64,000 bases of DNA from an uncultured Porphyromonadaceae bacterium (lineage in GTDB: Bacteria; Bacteroidota; Bacteroidia; Bacteroidales; Barnesiellaceae_A). The stretch is from assembly GCA_900538705.1 (NCBI GenBank), contig UPZG01000004.1, positions 89,547 to 153,546 of the forward strand. The letters are read 5' to 3'. A program made the translations under genes and the position numbers. Below the pieces are notes generated by a model. The model ran no database searches. It was not told the origin of the DNA and was given only the letters and a program-made list of their open reading frames with translations. This document shows, in pieces, positions 46,359 through 55,460 of this stretch (positions within the stretch are counted from its first letter, which is position 1; every line of letters starts with the position of its first letter).

Positions 46359-46409
46359 TTAGTGCAAGGTGCAAGCTATATATAGATATATACTTGCACC
46401 TTGCACTAA
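46359..46409. terminator. 17-bp perfect palindrome downstream of the AraC gene
   Basis: Bases 46359-46375 pair completely with 46393-46409 around a 17-base AT-only-like loop. The arm contains GTGCAAG twice in tandem. It is 25 bases past the AraC stop, so a terminator is likely; a protein-binding site is possible. Bases 46164-46358 hold no gene. Confidence 0.55.
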
Positions 46410-46433
46410 AATTTGATTGATCAAACAGCGATT

Positions 46434-47438
46434 CTAACAATTCTTTATTTGATTTCTATATTCTAAAGGTGAAATTGAGTATTTTCGCTTGAAAGCAGTA
46501 CAAAAATGGCTTTGATATTCATACCCCACCAAATTTGCAATTTCAGAAATAGTTTTATTTGTTTCTAATAAATATTTTATAGCCAAACTCATACGTAAGT
46601 CATATATATAGCTAAAAACAGTTTGATTAAAAAAATACTTAAAAGCTGATTTAAGTGTACATTCATTTGTCCCTACTTTCAATGCAAGGTTATGTAATGT
46701 AGGAGGACTTAAAAATTCTGTATCCAAAATATTTTTGGCATGATACATTTTATCACGTATAGCTAATGAATGCTTGATATTATCATCTTTATTATTATTT
46801 TTTACAGACAACGGCAAAAACAACGTTATACATTCTAATATTTTTGATTCTATGTATATATCAGAATAATTCCCCATTAACTTACTACACATAATTTCAT
46901 GTACTATTTTTTGTAACGTAGAAGTTAATTGTATATTATTCTCTGACATAAATAACAAATTTTCTTGTTTCATCTTTAAATAATATGGCTCAAAAATATC
47001 TGGATATTTATTCACTAAATCAAGCAAAAATATTGGAGAAACAACAAAACTAAACATTTCAAATTCAGCTCCTTTTCTAAAGAAATTATATTCATTATTA
47101 TAATCTGAAGCTAATATTATATTGGAATCTCCTTTTGACCATTCTTTTGTTTGCCCATTTCGAATACGTTTTACGTTCCCTTTTAGTATTGTTTCAAAAG
47201 CCAAAAAAGAAGTTCCCGAATGAATGGTTTCTAAACAACAATCATAATCATATTGAATTTTATGATTCATTATATCAAAAAAGTGATTTCTATACTCATA
47301 AAATTGACCGCAAAAATCAGGTCTTTGAATAAACCAAGTTCTCTCTTCTGCTTTTTTAGATGCTGAGAAATGAGTAGCATCATCTATATTGCATTGATTT
47401 ACAACAATGTTGTTGATTTCTAGCTTGTATTGTATCAT
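46434..47438 (-). CDS. AraC-family transcriptional regulator (PchR-like)
   Basis: 334 residues. The N-terminal part is a ligand/cupin-like domain without a named motif. The C-terminal AraC DNA-binding domain shows two HTH parts: TLHNLALKVGTNECTLKSAF and KTISEIANLVGYEYQSHFCTAF, ending KRKYSISPLEYRNQ. It is strongly AT-rich, unlike the chromosome, which suggests transfer. It is divergent from the methyltransferase, with about 95 bases between the starts, so it probably controls it. Confidence 0.85.
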   Translation of the reverse strand: MIQYKLEINNIVVNQCNIDDATHFSASKKAEERTWFIQRPDFCGQFYEYRNHFFDIMNHKIQYDYDCCLETIHSGTSFLAFETILKGNVKRIRNGQTKEWSKGDSNIILASDYNNEYNFFRKGAEFEMFSFVVSPIFLLDLVNKYPDIFEPYYLKMKQENLLFMSENNIQLTSTLQKIVHEIMCSKLMGNYSDIYIESKILECITLFLPLSVKNNNKDDNIKHSLAIRDKMYHAKNILDTEFLSPPTLHNLALKVGTNECTLKSAFKYFFNQTVFSYIYDLRMSLAIKYLLETNKTISEIANLVGYEYQSHFCTAFKRKYSISPLEYRNQIKNC

Positions 47439-47535
47439 TTTCCTTTATATTAAAATAGAATTCCTTTAAGAGTAACATAGACGCAAGCAAAATAAGCAAT
47501 TTTGCAGCAATAAATCAATTATTAAATGCGCAGTT

Positions 47536-48360
47536 ATGGAAAAAATTAGAATTACCCTAAAAGATAATGTTGCAGAAACGTTATTAATTCCTCTTTGGAT
47601 GCGTGCAGAAGAAAGCAAACGTAATGATGCATTGTTTCATGATGAGATTAGTTGTAAGTTGGTAAATACCATTGATTATGATTTTTCGAAGTTTGACAAA
47701 GACAAGCATAGTCAAAATGGAGTTGCAATACGAACTGCCTACTTAGACCATATCGTAGAAGAATATATAAAAAGAGAGAATGCACCTATTATCATACTCA
47801 TTGGTTGCGGTTTAGATCCACGCGTTCAACGAATAAAGAATAACTACAAAGCCATATTCTATGAATTAGATTTACCAGAAGTTATAGAGCTTAGAAGGAA
47901 AATATTGCCTGAGGCTAAAAATGAAAAATACTTAAGCGGGTCTGCATTCTCAACAGAATGGATAGAATTTTTGAGAAAAAGGCATCCTCAAGATAACTTC
48001 TTGTTTATATGTGAGGGACTTTTTATGTATTTTGAGGAAACATTAGTGATGCAATGCGTTCAAAATTTGTCACACTTTTTTCCTTGTAGTAATTTATATT
48101 TTGAAAGAATAAGCACACTCATGTGTAAAAATAGCAATAAGCAAAAATCGGTAAGTAATACAAAAGCTCTATTCAAATGGGGCGTTGATGACCCTTGTAC
48201 TATAGAAAAATGGTCTTCTAATATTAAATCTATATCTACATTTTATTATTTGGATAAAGGATTTAAAAGATGGGGCATTATGGGATTTATTATGAGAATT
48301 ATACCTGCCTTGCGTCATAGTTTTGGAATTTGGGGATATTACTTTACTCCAAACAATTAA
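47536..48360 (+). CDS. class I SAM methyltransferase, PPM1/TcmP-like
   Basis: 274 residues. The leucine-carboxyl-methyltransferase family layout is visible: LIGCGLDPRVQRI (SAM motif I), FYELDLPEVIELR (motif with acidic ligand), and FLFICEGLFMYFEETLV. Homologues methylate carboxyl or hydroxyl groups of small molecules or polyketides. The substrate is unknown. It has no co-directional neighbour other than a tiny ORF downstream, and is divergent from an AraC regulator. Confidence 0.85.
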   Translation: MEKIRITLKDNVAETLLIPLWMRAEESKRNDALFHDEISCKLVNTIDYDFSKFDKDKHSQNGVAIRTAYLDHIVEEYIKRENAPIIILIGCGLDPRVQRIKNNYKAIFYELDLPEVIELRRKILPEAKNEKYLSGSAFSTEWIEFLRKRHPQDNFLFICEGLFMYFEETLVMQCVQNLSHFFPCSNLYFERISTLMCKNSNKQKSVSNTKALFKWGVDDPCTIEKWSSNIKSISTFYYLDKGFKRWGIMGFIMRIIPALRHSFGIWGYYFTPNN

Positions 48361-48502
48361 TTCTCAAATATTCGAATTATAAAGATTTACAATTAATTTT
48401 AGTTAGAATACTGTTGGTTATTTTATTCACCGATATACTGTTTATTCAGAATGTCAATACAATAATTAAATATGAGAAAATAATTAGTGAATAAAGGAAA
48501 TT

Positions 48503-48577
48503 ATGAAAGAAGAAATGGATGAAATTTTGGAACAAACAAAAATCGAGATTTCTAAAATTGAAAATTTGGAGGTATAA
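48503..48577 (+). CDS. possible 24-residue peptide ORF
   Basis: MKEEMDEILEQTKIEISKIE begins a short, charged, helical peptide preceded by GGAAAT. It lies between the methyltransferase and the exporter promoter and may be a remnant or a leader. Confidence 0.2.
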   Translation: MKEEMDEILEQTKIEISKIENLEV

Positions 48578-48591
48578 TCAAGAATAAATGC

Positions 48592-48599
48592 TATCTTTG
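48592..48599 (+). promoter_or_regulatory. -7 box for the MATE/Vat resistance operon
   Basis: TATCTTTG matches the consensus. The leader to the exporter ATG is about 215 bases and contains a 7-residue ORF (MKWQVCI, 48636-48659), so attenuation by a leader peptide is possible. The rest of 48361-48819 is otherwise empty. Confidence 0.5.
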
Positions 48600-48819
48600 C
48601 GGAACTAACAGAAAAAATAGAATTGTTCAACCCGTATGAAATGGCAAGTGTGCATATAGCTGCGCTCAACGGATAGCATTTTAATCAAGCTATTCAGCAA
48701 CGGACAGGCTTATAACAGGTTTGTCCTTTCTTGTTTTGCCATTATTCCAAATTCATAATCATGCGATGTGTCATGCCGCCTTGTGCAGCAGGACTTGTCG
48801 TATTATATCAAGTTGAACA

Positions 48820-50109
48820 ATGAACTATACATATAAGATTATCTGGCTCATCAACTTTCCCGTGATGATGAGCATCCTTATCGAGCAACTTATCAATATC
48901 ACCGATGCCATTTTCTTGGGGCATGTGGGAGAAATAGAATTGGGTGCATCCGCCCTTGCCGGGATTTGGTATCTGGCAATCTATATGCTCGGCTTCGGTT
49001 TCAGTTTGGGCTTGCAGGTCGTTATCGCACGGCGCAACGGCGAACGGCATTATTCCGAAACAGGAAAGACTTTCTTTCAAGGATTGTTTTTCCTGTCAGG
49101 GCTTGCTGTCTTTTTGTGTCTGTTCTCCAAGCTGTTTTCCCCGATTATTCTAAGCAGGCTGATTGCTTCCGCGGAAGTCTATCATGCCGTGATTGATTAT
49201 TTGGACGGACGAATTTGGGGACTGTTGTTCTCTTTTCCGTTCCTTGCCTTGCGCTCGTTCTTGGTGGGCATCACCCATACAAAAGCCTTGAACATGGCGG
49301 CTCTGAAAGCCGTATTGGTGAACATTCCGAGCAACTGGCTGCTCATATTCCATTGGGAAATGGGGATAGCAGGTGCAGCCATCGCATCGTCTTTTGCCGA
49401 AGCGTGTTCGCTGGCGGTGCTGGCGATCCATATTTTACGTAAAATGGATAAACGGCTTTATGGCTTGTCTTGGAGCTTCGACAAAGATGTATTGCTTCAT
49501 GTCTGCCGTGTATCTGTTTGGAGCATGTTCCATTCGTTTATCAGCGTAGCCCCTTGGTTTCTGTTCTTCGTGGCGATTGAGCATTTGGGAGAATTGCAAT
49601 TGGCAGTGGCAAACATTCTACGAAGCATTTCCACCCTGTTCTTTGTCATCGTCAATTCGTTTGCCGCCACAACTGGCTCGTTGGTAAGCAATCAGATTGG
49701 AGCGAACGAAAAAGGGCAAGTGTTTCCGCTATGCAGCAGGGTAATCCGATTAGGCTATGCCATCGGCTTACCGCTGATTGCGCTTGCGTTGGTATTCCAT
49801 CAGCCTGTTGTCAGTGTCTATACAGACAATCCGGCTATCGTGCAAACCGCATGGTTGCCGTTTGTGGTCATGCTGCTGAATTATGTCTTTGCCTTGCCCG
49901 GCTATGTCTATATGAACGCCGTTACGGGAACGGGGGCGACACGGACGGCTTTCATCTTTCAGGCGACAACCATCGCCGCCTACCTGCTCTATCTGTGGGG
50001 ACTGAGCCATTGGAATGTACCCCTTGCCGTTTATTGGACGGTAGAATACCTGTTCGTGATTGGACTTGGAGTGCAGTCTGTCATTTATCTGAAACATAAA
50101 CACTATTAA
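48820..50109 (+). CDS. MATE-family multidrug efflux transporter
   Basis: 429 residues, twelve hydrophobic segments in two homologous halves, with the NorM-like start NFPVMMSILIEQLINITDAI. It exports cationic drugs with sodium or proton exchange; the actual substrate is unknown. The acetyltransferase gene follows after 12 bases, so both are in one transcript. The pairing of an exporter with a Vat-type enzyme suggests resistance to hydrophobic antibiotics. Confidence 0.88.
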   Translation: MNYTYKIIWLINFPVMMSILIEQLINITDAIFLGHVGEIELGASALAGIWYLAIYMLGFGFSLGLQVVIARRNGERHYSETGKTFFQGLFFLSGLAVFLCLFSKLFSPIILSRLIASAEVYHAVIDYLDGRIWGLLFSFPFLALRSFLVGITHTKALNMAALKAVLVNIPSNWLLIFHWEMGIAGAAIASSFAEACSLAVLAIHILRKMDKRLYGLSWSFDKDVLLHVCRVSVWSMFHSFISVAPWFLFFVAIEHLGELQLAVANILRSISTLFFVIVNSFAATTGSLVSNQIGANEKGQVFPLCSRVIRLGYAIGLPLIALALVFHQPVVSVYTDNPAIVQTAWLPFVVMLLNYVFALPGYVYMNAVTGTGATRTAFIFQATTIAAYLLYLWGLSHWNVPLAVYWTVEYLFVIGLGVQSVIYLKHKHY

Positions 50110-50121
50110 AAACTGAATGTC

Positions 50122-50760
50122 ATGATGAAAAAGATATATCCACGTACAGGCGACACGCAGACCGTGTACCTGAATGCAGTCGTGAAAGATCCGTCCATCG
50201 AAGTGGGTGATTATACCATCTACAATGATTTCGTGTCCGACCCGTTGCTTTTCGAGCGGAACAATGTGCTTTACCATTATTCTATCAACCATGAGCGGCT
50301 GATAATCGGCAAGTTCTGTTCCATTGCCTGCGGTGCGAAATTCCTGTTCAACTGTGCCAACCATACCTTGAAATCCTTATCTACCTACACCTTCCCGCTC
50401 TTTTACGAGGATTGGGGCTTGGAGAAATCGGACGTGGCAACGGCCTGGGACAACAAAGGCGACATCGTGATAGGCAACGATGTATGGATAGGCTACGAAG
50501 CGGTGATTATGGCTGGTGTTCACATTGGCAACGGGGCAATCATAGCCGCCCGTGCCGTTGTTACGAAAGACGTGCCGCCTTATACGATAGTCGGCGGTGT
50601 TCCTGCCCGACCGATAAGGCAGCGTTTCGATGAAGAAGTGGTACAGAAACTTGAAACGCTGAAATGGTGGGACTGGTCTGCCGAGAAGATACGGCGATGC
50701 CTACCTTATATCGGGAAAGGTAATATAAACGAGGTGTTACAAATGGCTGATAGTATGTAG
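50122..50760 (+). CDS. Vat-like xenobiotic/streptogramin A acetyltransferase
   Basis: 212 residues of left-handed beta-helix with hexapeptide repeats. Conserved Vat-family blocks are LIIGKFCSIACGAKF, NCANHTLKSLSTYTFPLF (the catalytic His in NCANH), KGDIVIGNDVWIGYEAVIM, and YTIVGGVPARPIRQRF. Vat enzymes acetylate streptogramin A; chloramphenicol-type CatB relatives look alike. It is flanked by the MATE exporter and RteC, and a one-base gap separates it from rteC. Confidence 0.82.
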   Translation: MMKKIYPRTGDTQTVYLNAVVKDPSIEVGDYTIYNDFVSDPLLFERNNVLYHYSINHERLIIGKFCSIACGAKFLFNCANHTLKSLSTYTFPLFYEDWGLEKSDVATAWDNKGDIVIGNDVWIGYEAVIMAGVHIGNGAIIAARAVVTKDVPPYTIVGGVPARPIRQRFDEEVVQKLETLKWWDWSAEKIRRCLPYIGKGNINEVLQMADSM

Positions 50761-50761
50761 C

Positions 50762-51610
50762 ATGAAAAGATTTGCGGAAGAAATACTGGCTAAGATTGAC
50801 GCTGAAATCCGATTAAGGGATTGTGGTGTCGATTCTGCAATGGATAATGCCTTGTATATGGTAAGGTTCATTGCACCTATATACGAGCAACTAAGAGAAA
50901 TGATTATTAGCTATTCATTTCCGAATGTAGAAGATGAAATATGTTTTTTCAAAGAATTGAAGCCGGAAATTCTTAGCAAGTATATCTATTTCAGCAAGGT
51001 GTACCATATAGAGTTGAAATGTCCTGATGGTAGCAATGACTGCATACGGGAATATCTGAGTACAGAATTGGATAAGCTGACATATTTCTTCCGCAACAAC
51101 ATAGAGTTTTATCAGTATATACGCTCCCAATCAACGCATTTGGATCATTTCTATTTTACACGAAAATCAATAAGGTCTTTAACGATACCAAGTTTTGAAA
51201 GTTTCCAATATAATGCAGACCCACTATTTTCAACTGGATATGACTATAAACTGGCAAAAATACTCTGCAACAAACACTTGAAAGTTTATTTGGAAAATAG
51301 GATGGCTAAATTAAACAATACTGAATACAAAGCTGTAAGAAGTTCTAAATTCAACTCTATGTGTTTTACCGGAAAGAAGAATGCTTTGATTGAATTGGGC
51401 TATGCACTTGTTTCTTCCGGTGATATAAATCACGGCAACATAGAAATAAAGGAATTTATGGAATACCTTAGTTTCGTATTCAACATTGATTTGGGTGATT
51501 ATTATGATGCGTATATCGCCATGAAAGAACGAAAAGACCAGACTGCCTACTTGAAACTATTGGCAGAGAAACTATCCAAACGTATGAGAGAAGATGACAA
51601 CAAGAGATAG
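50762..51610 (+). CDS. RteC-domain protein (first copy)
   Basis: 282 residues. The RteC family start (YMVRFIAPIYEQLREMII), DEICFFKELKPEILSK and FYQYIRSQSTHLDHFYF blocks are present, with a C-terminal helical region (IEIKEFMEYLSFVFNIDLGDYY). In CTnDOT, RteC activates excision genes when tetracycline signalling is on. It overlaps the resistance operon without a terminator before it, so it may be read with it. A hairpin at 51633 follows. Confidence 0.85.
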   Translation: MKRFAEEILAKIDAEIRLRDCGVDSAMDNALYMVRFIAPIYEQLREMIISYSFPNVEDEICFFKELKPEILSKYIYFSKVYHIELKCPDGSNDCIREYLSTELDKLTYFFRNNIEFYQYIRSQSTHLDHFYFTRKSIRSLTIPSFESFQYNADPLFSTGYDYKLAKILCNKHLKVYLENRMAKLNNTEYKAVRSSKFNSMCFTGKKNALIELGYALVSSGDINHGNIEIKEFMEYLSFVFNIDLGDYYDAYIAMKERKDQTAYLKLLAEKLSKRMREDDNKR

Positions 51611-51632
51611 TTATCTGATATTCTTATCTATA

Positions 51633-51668
51633 AAATACCGTGTTCATACCGACACGGTATTTTTATTT
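51633..51668 (+). terminator. intrinsic terminator after RteC
   Basis: AATACCGTGT pairs with ACACGGTATT around an 8-base loop, followed by TTTATTTT. Confidence 0.8.
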
Positions 51669-51838
51669 TCACATTTATTTTATCTTCAAAACTGGTTTGT
51701 GCTGTACTTCTTCAAGCCGAAAAATCATTGAAAACAGCCACAAAATACACTAAAATATTTTTACCATGACGGTATGAACCATGACTTTTAATCATTTCCA
51801 TATCCCGAAATTTGCAGCAAAATCAATTAGTTAGCAAT

Positions 51839-52192
51839 ATGGATGTGATTACGATTGAATCAAAAGCCTATAAGGAAATAGTGGCTAAGATAGATGTGAT
51901 AGCCAACTATGTGTTTTCACAAGAGGACACGAAAAACGAGGATGAAATCTGGGTGGACAGTTACGAAGTCTGCACATTCCTTCAAATCAGCGACCGTACT
52001 TTGCAGCGTTTGCGTGCAAAAGGTGTAGTCGCTTTTTCTAACATAGGAGGACGGTGTTATTACAAGATAGGCGAACTGAAACGCCTGCTGGAAGAACGGC
52101 TGATAAAGAGCAATGACGAATGTATGCGTAACCTGATAACCAATCATGAATTGTATGCTAAGGAAAGAAGAAATACTAAGCAGGACAAATAA
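51839..52192 (+). CDS. helix-turn-helix protein, first HTH of the primase operon
   Basis: 117 residues from the ATG at 51839. The motif EVCTFLQISDRTLQRLRAKG with the wing VVAFSNIGGRCYYK is the MerR/excisionase-like HTH of Bacteroides transposons. A homologous gene lies at 61754-62113. It overlaps the start of the primase by 38 bases, so translation is coupled. Confidence 0.8.
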   Translation: MDVITIESKAYKEIVAKIDVIANYVFSQEDTKNEDEIWVDSYEVCTFLQISDRTLQRLRAKGVVAFSNIGGRCYYKIGELKRLLEERLIKSNDECMRNLITNHELYAKERRNTKQDK

Positions 52193-54200
52193 CGGCTTGT
52201 CGGTGTTCAAGCACTACCTGCCCGGCAACTGGCGCATCGGTCGGAACTTCCTCAACCCGCTGTATGAGGACAGCAAGGCTTCCTGCAACGTCTATTTCGA
52301 CCGACACAGCGGCATGTACAAGATGAAGGACTTCGGCGATGACAGTTACAGCGGCGACTGTTTTTCCCTCGTGGGGCAACTGAAAAGGCTGGACTGCAAC
52401 CGGGCTTCGGACTTCATCGAGATACTGGCGACCATCGACCGGGACTTGGGATTGGGGCTGGCTTCCGGCATCCCGGCGGCTGTCCCGCCAACGGCTACCC
52501 ACCGGGCGGCAACGTCCCAGAGGGAGGACACACCCGAAAAGCCCGCCAAGCCCTACCAGTTCCGGGAACAGAAGTTCACTCCCGCCGAACTGGAATACTG
52601 GCGACAATACGGCATCACGCCCGAACTGCTGGAACGGTACAAGGTCTGTTCGTTCCGGGAATACCACAGCGAAACGGCGGAGGGAAAACCCTACGCCTAC
52701 ACGTCATCGGCAGCGGAACCCATGTTCGGCTACAAGGGCAAGCGGCACGTCAAGCTGTACCGACCGTTCTCCACACCCCGCTTCCTCTATGGCGGCAGCT
52801 TCGGCGAGAGCTATTGCTTCGGGCTGGAGCAACTGCCCGCCAAAGGTGATACATTATTCATCACGGGCGGAGAGAAAGACGTGCTTTCGCTGGCGGCGCA
52901 TGGTTTCCACGCCATCTGCTTCAACAGCGAGACGGTAACCATTCCGGCAAACCTGATTTTCAGGCTGACGTTCCGCTTCAAGCACATAGTCCTGCTCTAT
53001 GATACAGACAAGACGGGCAGGGAAAGTGCCTGCAAGCAGGAAAAGTCATTGACGGAATTTGGCGTGAAACGCCTGCTGCTCCCGCTTCCGGGTACGAAAG
53101 AAGAAAAGGACATCTCCGACTACTTCAAAGCTGGGAACACCCGTGAAGATTTCCTGAAACTGTTCATCGAATTTTTAGACAACCTGTATAGCGACACACT
53201 CATCATGCTTAAATCGTGCGAGATAGACTTTAACAACCCGCCTGCCAAAGCGCAGGTGATTATCTCGGCGGGCGATGTCCCGCTGGGTACGCAAGGCAAC
53301 CTGTTCGGCATCACGGGCGGCGAGGGAACGGGCAAAAGCAACTATGTAGCCGCCATCGTGTCGGGCTGCGTATGTCCGGCGGATGTGGAGATAGACACGC
53401 TCGGCATCCACGTAACGCCCAACGGCAGGCACAAGGCGGTCTTGCTTTATGACACCGAACAGTCGGAAGTGCAACTGTTCAAGAACGTGAGCAACCTGCT
53501 GGCACGGGCAAAGCTGCCCGGTAAGCCGGACGAACTGAAAGCCTTCTGCCTGACGGGGATGTCCCGGAAAGAACGCCTGAACGCCATCGTGCAGAGCATG
53601 GACAAGTTCTATTACCAGTACGGCGGCATCCAACTGGTGGTCATTGACGGCATCGCCGACCTTGTAAAGAGTGCCAACGATGAAGCGGAAAGCGTGGCGG
53701 TGATAGACGAACTCTATCGGTTGGCGGGCATCTACAACACCTGCATCCTGTGCGTGTTGCACTTTGTCCCCAACGGCTTGAAGCTGCGGGGGCATCTGGG
53801 CAGCGAACTGCAACGCAAGGCGGCGACCATCCTTTCCATCGAGAAGGACGAAGAACCCACGCAGTCGGTGGTGAAAGCCCTTAAAGTGAGGGACGGAAGC
53901 CCGCTGGACGTGCCACTGATGCTGTTCGCTTGGGACAAGGAAGCCGGGATGCACACCTACCGGGGCGAAAAGCCCCGTGAGGAAAAGGAGAAGCGCAAGG
54001 AAAGGGAACTGGTGGGCGTTGCCCGTGATATTTTCGGCAGACAGACGCACATCACCTACATAGACCTTTGCGAACAGTTGCAACAGGTCTTGGACATCAA
54101 GGAGCGGACAGCCAAAAGCTACATCCGCTTCATGCGGGAGCGGGAAATCATCCTGAAAGACCCGACAAACCAGAGCTATTTCATGATTGGTCTCATTTAA
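52155..54200 (+). CDS. TOPRIM/RecA-like primase-helicase of mobile elements
   Basis: 681 residues from the ATG at 52155, chosen because the inverted homologue starts at the same MLRKEEIL. Order: N-terminal zinc-finger-like or CHC2-related region (about 35-75), a TOPRIM domain (about 231-330, with E240 in TGGEKD and D283/D285 in LLYDTDKTGR), and a RecA-like ATPase with Walker A at 388-395 (GGEGTGKS) and a Walker B near LVVIDGIADL. A C-terminal helical/HTH region follows (REREIILKDPTNQSYF). It probably primes and unwinds the transfer or replication intermediate. The GC content is visibly higher than in the flanking AT-rich regulator. Confidence 0.82.
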   Translation: MLRKEEILSRTNNGLSVFKHYLPGNWRIGRNFLNPLYEDSKASCNVYFDRHSGMYKMKDFGDDSYSGDCFSLVGQLKRLDCNRASDFIEILATIDRDLGLGLASGIPAAVPPTATHRAATSQREDTPEKPAKPYQFREQKFTPAELEYWRQYGITPELLERYKVCSFREYHSETAEGKPYAYTSSAAEPMFGYKGKRHVKLYRPFSTPRFLYGGSFGESYCFGLEQLPAKGDTLFITGGEKDVLSLAAHGFHAICFNSETVTIPANLIFRLTFRFKHIVLLYDTDKTGRESACKQEKSLTEFGVKRLLLPLPGTKEEKDISDYFKAGNTREDFLKLFIEFLDNLYSDTLIMLKSCEIDFNNPPAKAQVIISAGDVPLGTQGNLFGITGGEGTGKSNYVAAIVSGCVCPADVEIDTLGIHVTPNGRHKAVLLYDTEQSEVQLFKNVSNLLARAKLPGKPDELKAFCLTGMSRKERLNAIVQSMDKFYYQYGGIQLVVIDGIADLVKSANDEAESVAVIDELYRLAGIYNTCILCVLHFVPNGLKLRGHLGSELQRKAATILSIEKDEEPTQSVVKALKVRDGSPLDVPLMLFAWDKEAGMHTYRGEKPREEKEKRKERELVGVARDIFGRQTHITYIDLCEQLQQVLDIKERTAKSYIRFMREREIILKDPTNQSYFMIGLI

Positions 54201-54211
54201 TCCGGCGGCTT

Positions 54212-54490
54212 ATGTATATCGACAAGGAAAACTTTGAGGCATGGATGGAACGCATCATGGACAAGCTCGACATGCAGGACAAAAAAATAGACCGTCTGCT
54301 GAACAGCCAGAACTGCCTGGACGGTGAAAAGCTGCTCGACAATCAGGACTTGTGCTTTATGCTCAAAGTGAGCGTCAAGACCTTGCAGCGTTACCGGAAG
54401 AAAGGCATACTGCCCTACCTGCTGCTGGACGGGAAGTATTATTACCGGGCAAGCGACATACACAAGCTGATTCGTGAGCGCACGGATTAG
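54212..54490 (+). CDS. helix-turn-helix protein, second HTH of the primase operon
   Basis: 92 residues from the ATG at 54212 (longer frames run back through the primase). It has a coiled N-terminus (MDKLDMQDKKIDRLLNSQN) and an HTH (LCFMLKVSVKTLQRYRKKG) with a wing (YLLLDGKYYYRASD). It is likely a regulator or excisionase-like factor. A terminator at 54521 closes the operon. Confidence 0.78.
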   Translation: MYIDKENFEAWMERIMDKLDMQDKKIDRLLNSQNCLDGEKLLDNQDLCFMLKVSVKTLQRYRKKGILPYLLLDGKYYYRASDIHKLIRERTD

Positions 54491-54520
54491 CGGGTGTTTT
54501 TAATCATCGTTCAATTACGT

Positions 54521-54556
54521 AATCCTGTTTTGTCGTGAGACAAGGCAGGATTTTTA
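54521..54556 (+). terminator. intrinsic terminator after the primase operon
   Basis: AATCCTG at 54521-54527 pairs with CAGGATT at 54546-54552, with an inner TTGTC/GACAA stem, then TTTT. The remaining 54557-54886 stretch holds no gene I recognise; it contains short imperfect repeats around 54740-54830. Confidence 0.75.
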
Positions 54557-54886
54557 CATTTTCTGCGGGAATGTTCCGGTTATTTGATTAACTTTGCAGA
54601 AGTTACATAGAGAACAACGGCGATTGGTCGGTAGCTTGTCGGCTTTTCGTCTTGATATATAACATATTCGTTCGCCGAATATCTCACTACGAAAACTGGC
54701 ACTTTTCAAAAGAAACGGGATTTTCAGCGCAATGTCTATGCTATGCTTTGTCATAGCGTGGGCTTGCCTGTTTCGTTTCTTAGGTATGCCAGTACCACGT
54801 AGTGGAGCAGCGTAAGTTCACGCTTCTCTTTTTGATACTGGCGGACAGTTGAATAGGAATTATTAAACTGTTAAATACCGGATAAG

Positions 54887-55399
54887 ATGAAACAAGTAAA
54901 AGCGCACATCGCCGTATCTCTGGACGGGCATACAGCCACATTGGACAATGAACTGGACTGGTTGCCTGATGAAATAAAAACTATAGTCGGCAAACACTGT
55001 CTGGAAGCCGACTGCCTGCTGATGGGGGCAAACACCTATACTTATATCTTTGAGCATTGGGGCGGGTGGCCGTACAAAAGCCAGCGGTCTTTTGTCGTGT
55101 CGCACCACGATGCCAACCTCACGCCGGACTGCGGCGTGGAGTTCCTGACCGAAGAACCGCTGCGCAAGGTCTATGAACTGAAACAAACGCATGACATACT
55201 GGTGGTGGGCGGCGGCAAGCTGCTTACCTCGCTGGTGAAAGCCGGAATGCTGGACAGCCTGACCATCTACACCATCCCGGTGATGGTGGGCAAGGGCATC
55301 GGCTTTGTCGGGGAAACATTCGGCTCTAAATGGAGATTGTCAGAAAGTAAGATGTTGGATAACGGGGTGGTCTGCTCGACCTACTTGTTTGAGGGATAA
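54887..55399 (+). CDS. dihydrofolate reductase-like protein (RibD C-terminal family)
   Basis: 170 residues. The DHFR/RibD-C fold signatures are HIAVSLDGHTA, LLMGANTYTYI, and HDILVVGGGKLLTSL with IYTIPVMVGKGIGF. It is a reductase using NADPH, but the substrate is uncertain: members of this family on Bacteroides transposons are not proven trimethoprim-resistance enzymes. It is convergent with topB. Confidence 0.8.
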   Translation: MKQVKAHIAVSLDGHTATLDNELDWLPDEIKTIVGKHCLEADCLLMGANTYTYIFEHWGGWPYKSQRSFVVSHHDANLTPDCGVEFLTEEPLRKVYELKQTHDILVVGGGKLLTSLVKAGMLDSLTIYTIPVMVGKGIGFVGETFGSKWRLSESKMLDNGVVCSTYLFEG

Positions 55400-55403
55400 A
55401 AGA

Positions 55404-55430
55404 TGCGCCCGGCTTTGTTCTCCGGGCGCA
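55404..55430. terminator. bidirectional terminator between reductase and topB
   Basis: TGCGCCCGG at 55404-55412 pairs with CCGGGCGCA at 55422-55430 around a 9-base loop. Confidence 0.7.
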
Positions 55431-55460
55431 AACCGTTGGATTGCCATCGGCAAAACCGGG

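Noticed and set aside
53175..54083. Long antisense frame under the primase (also 55788-56582 and 57944-58927 under topB and the DUF3945 gene)
   Set aside because: These are GC-rich shadows of real genes; they are rich in Arg, Pro and Gly with no motifs.
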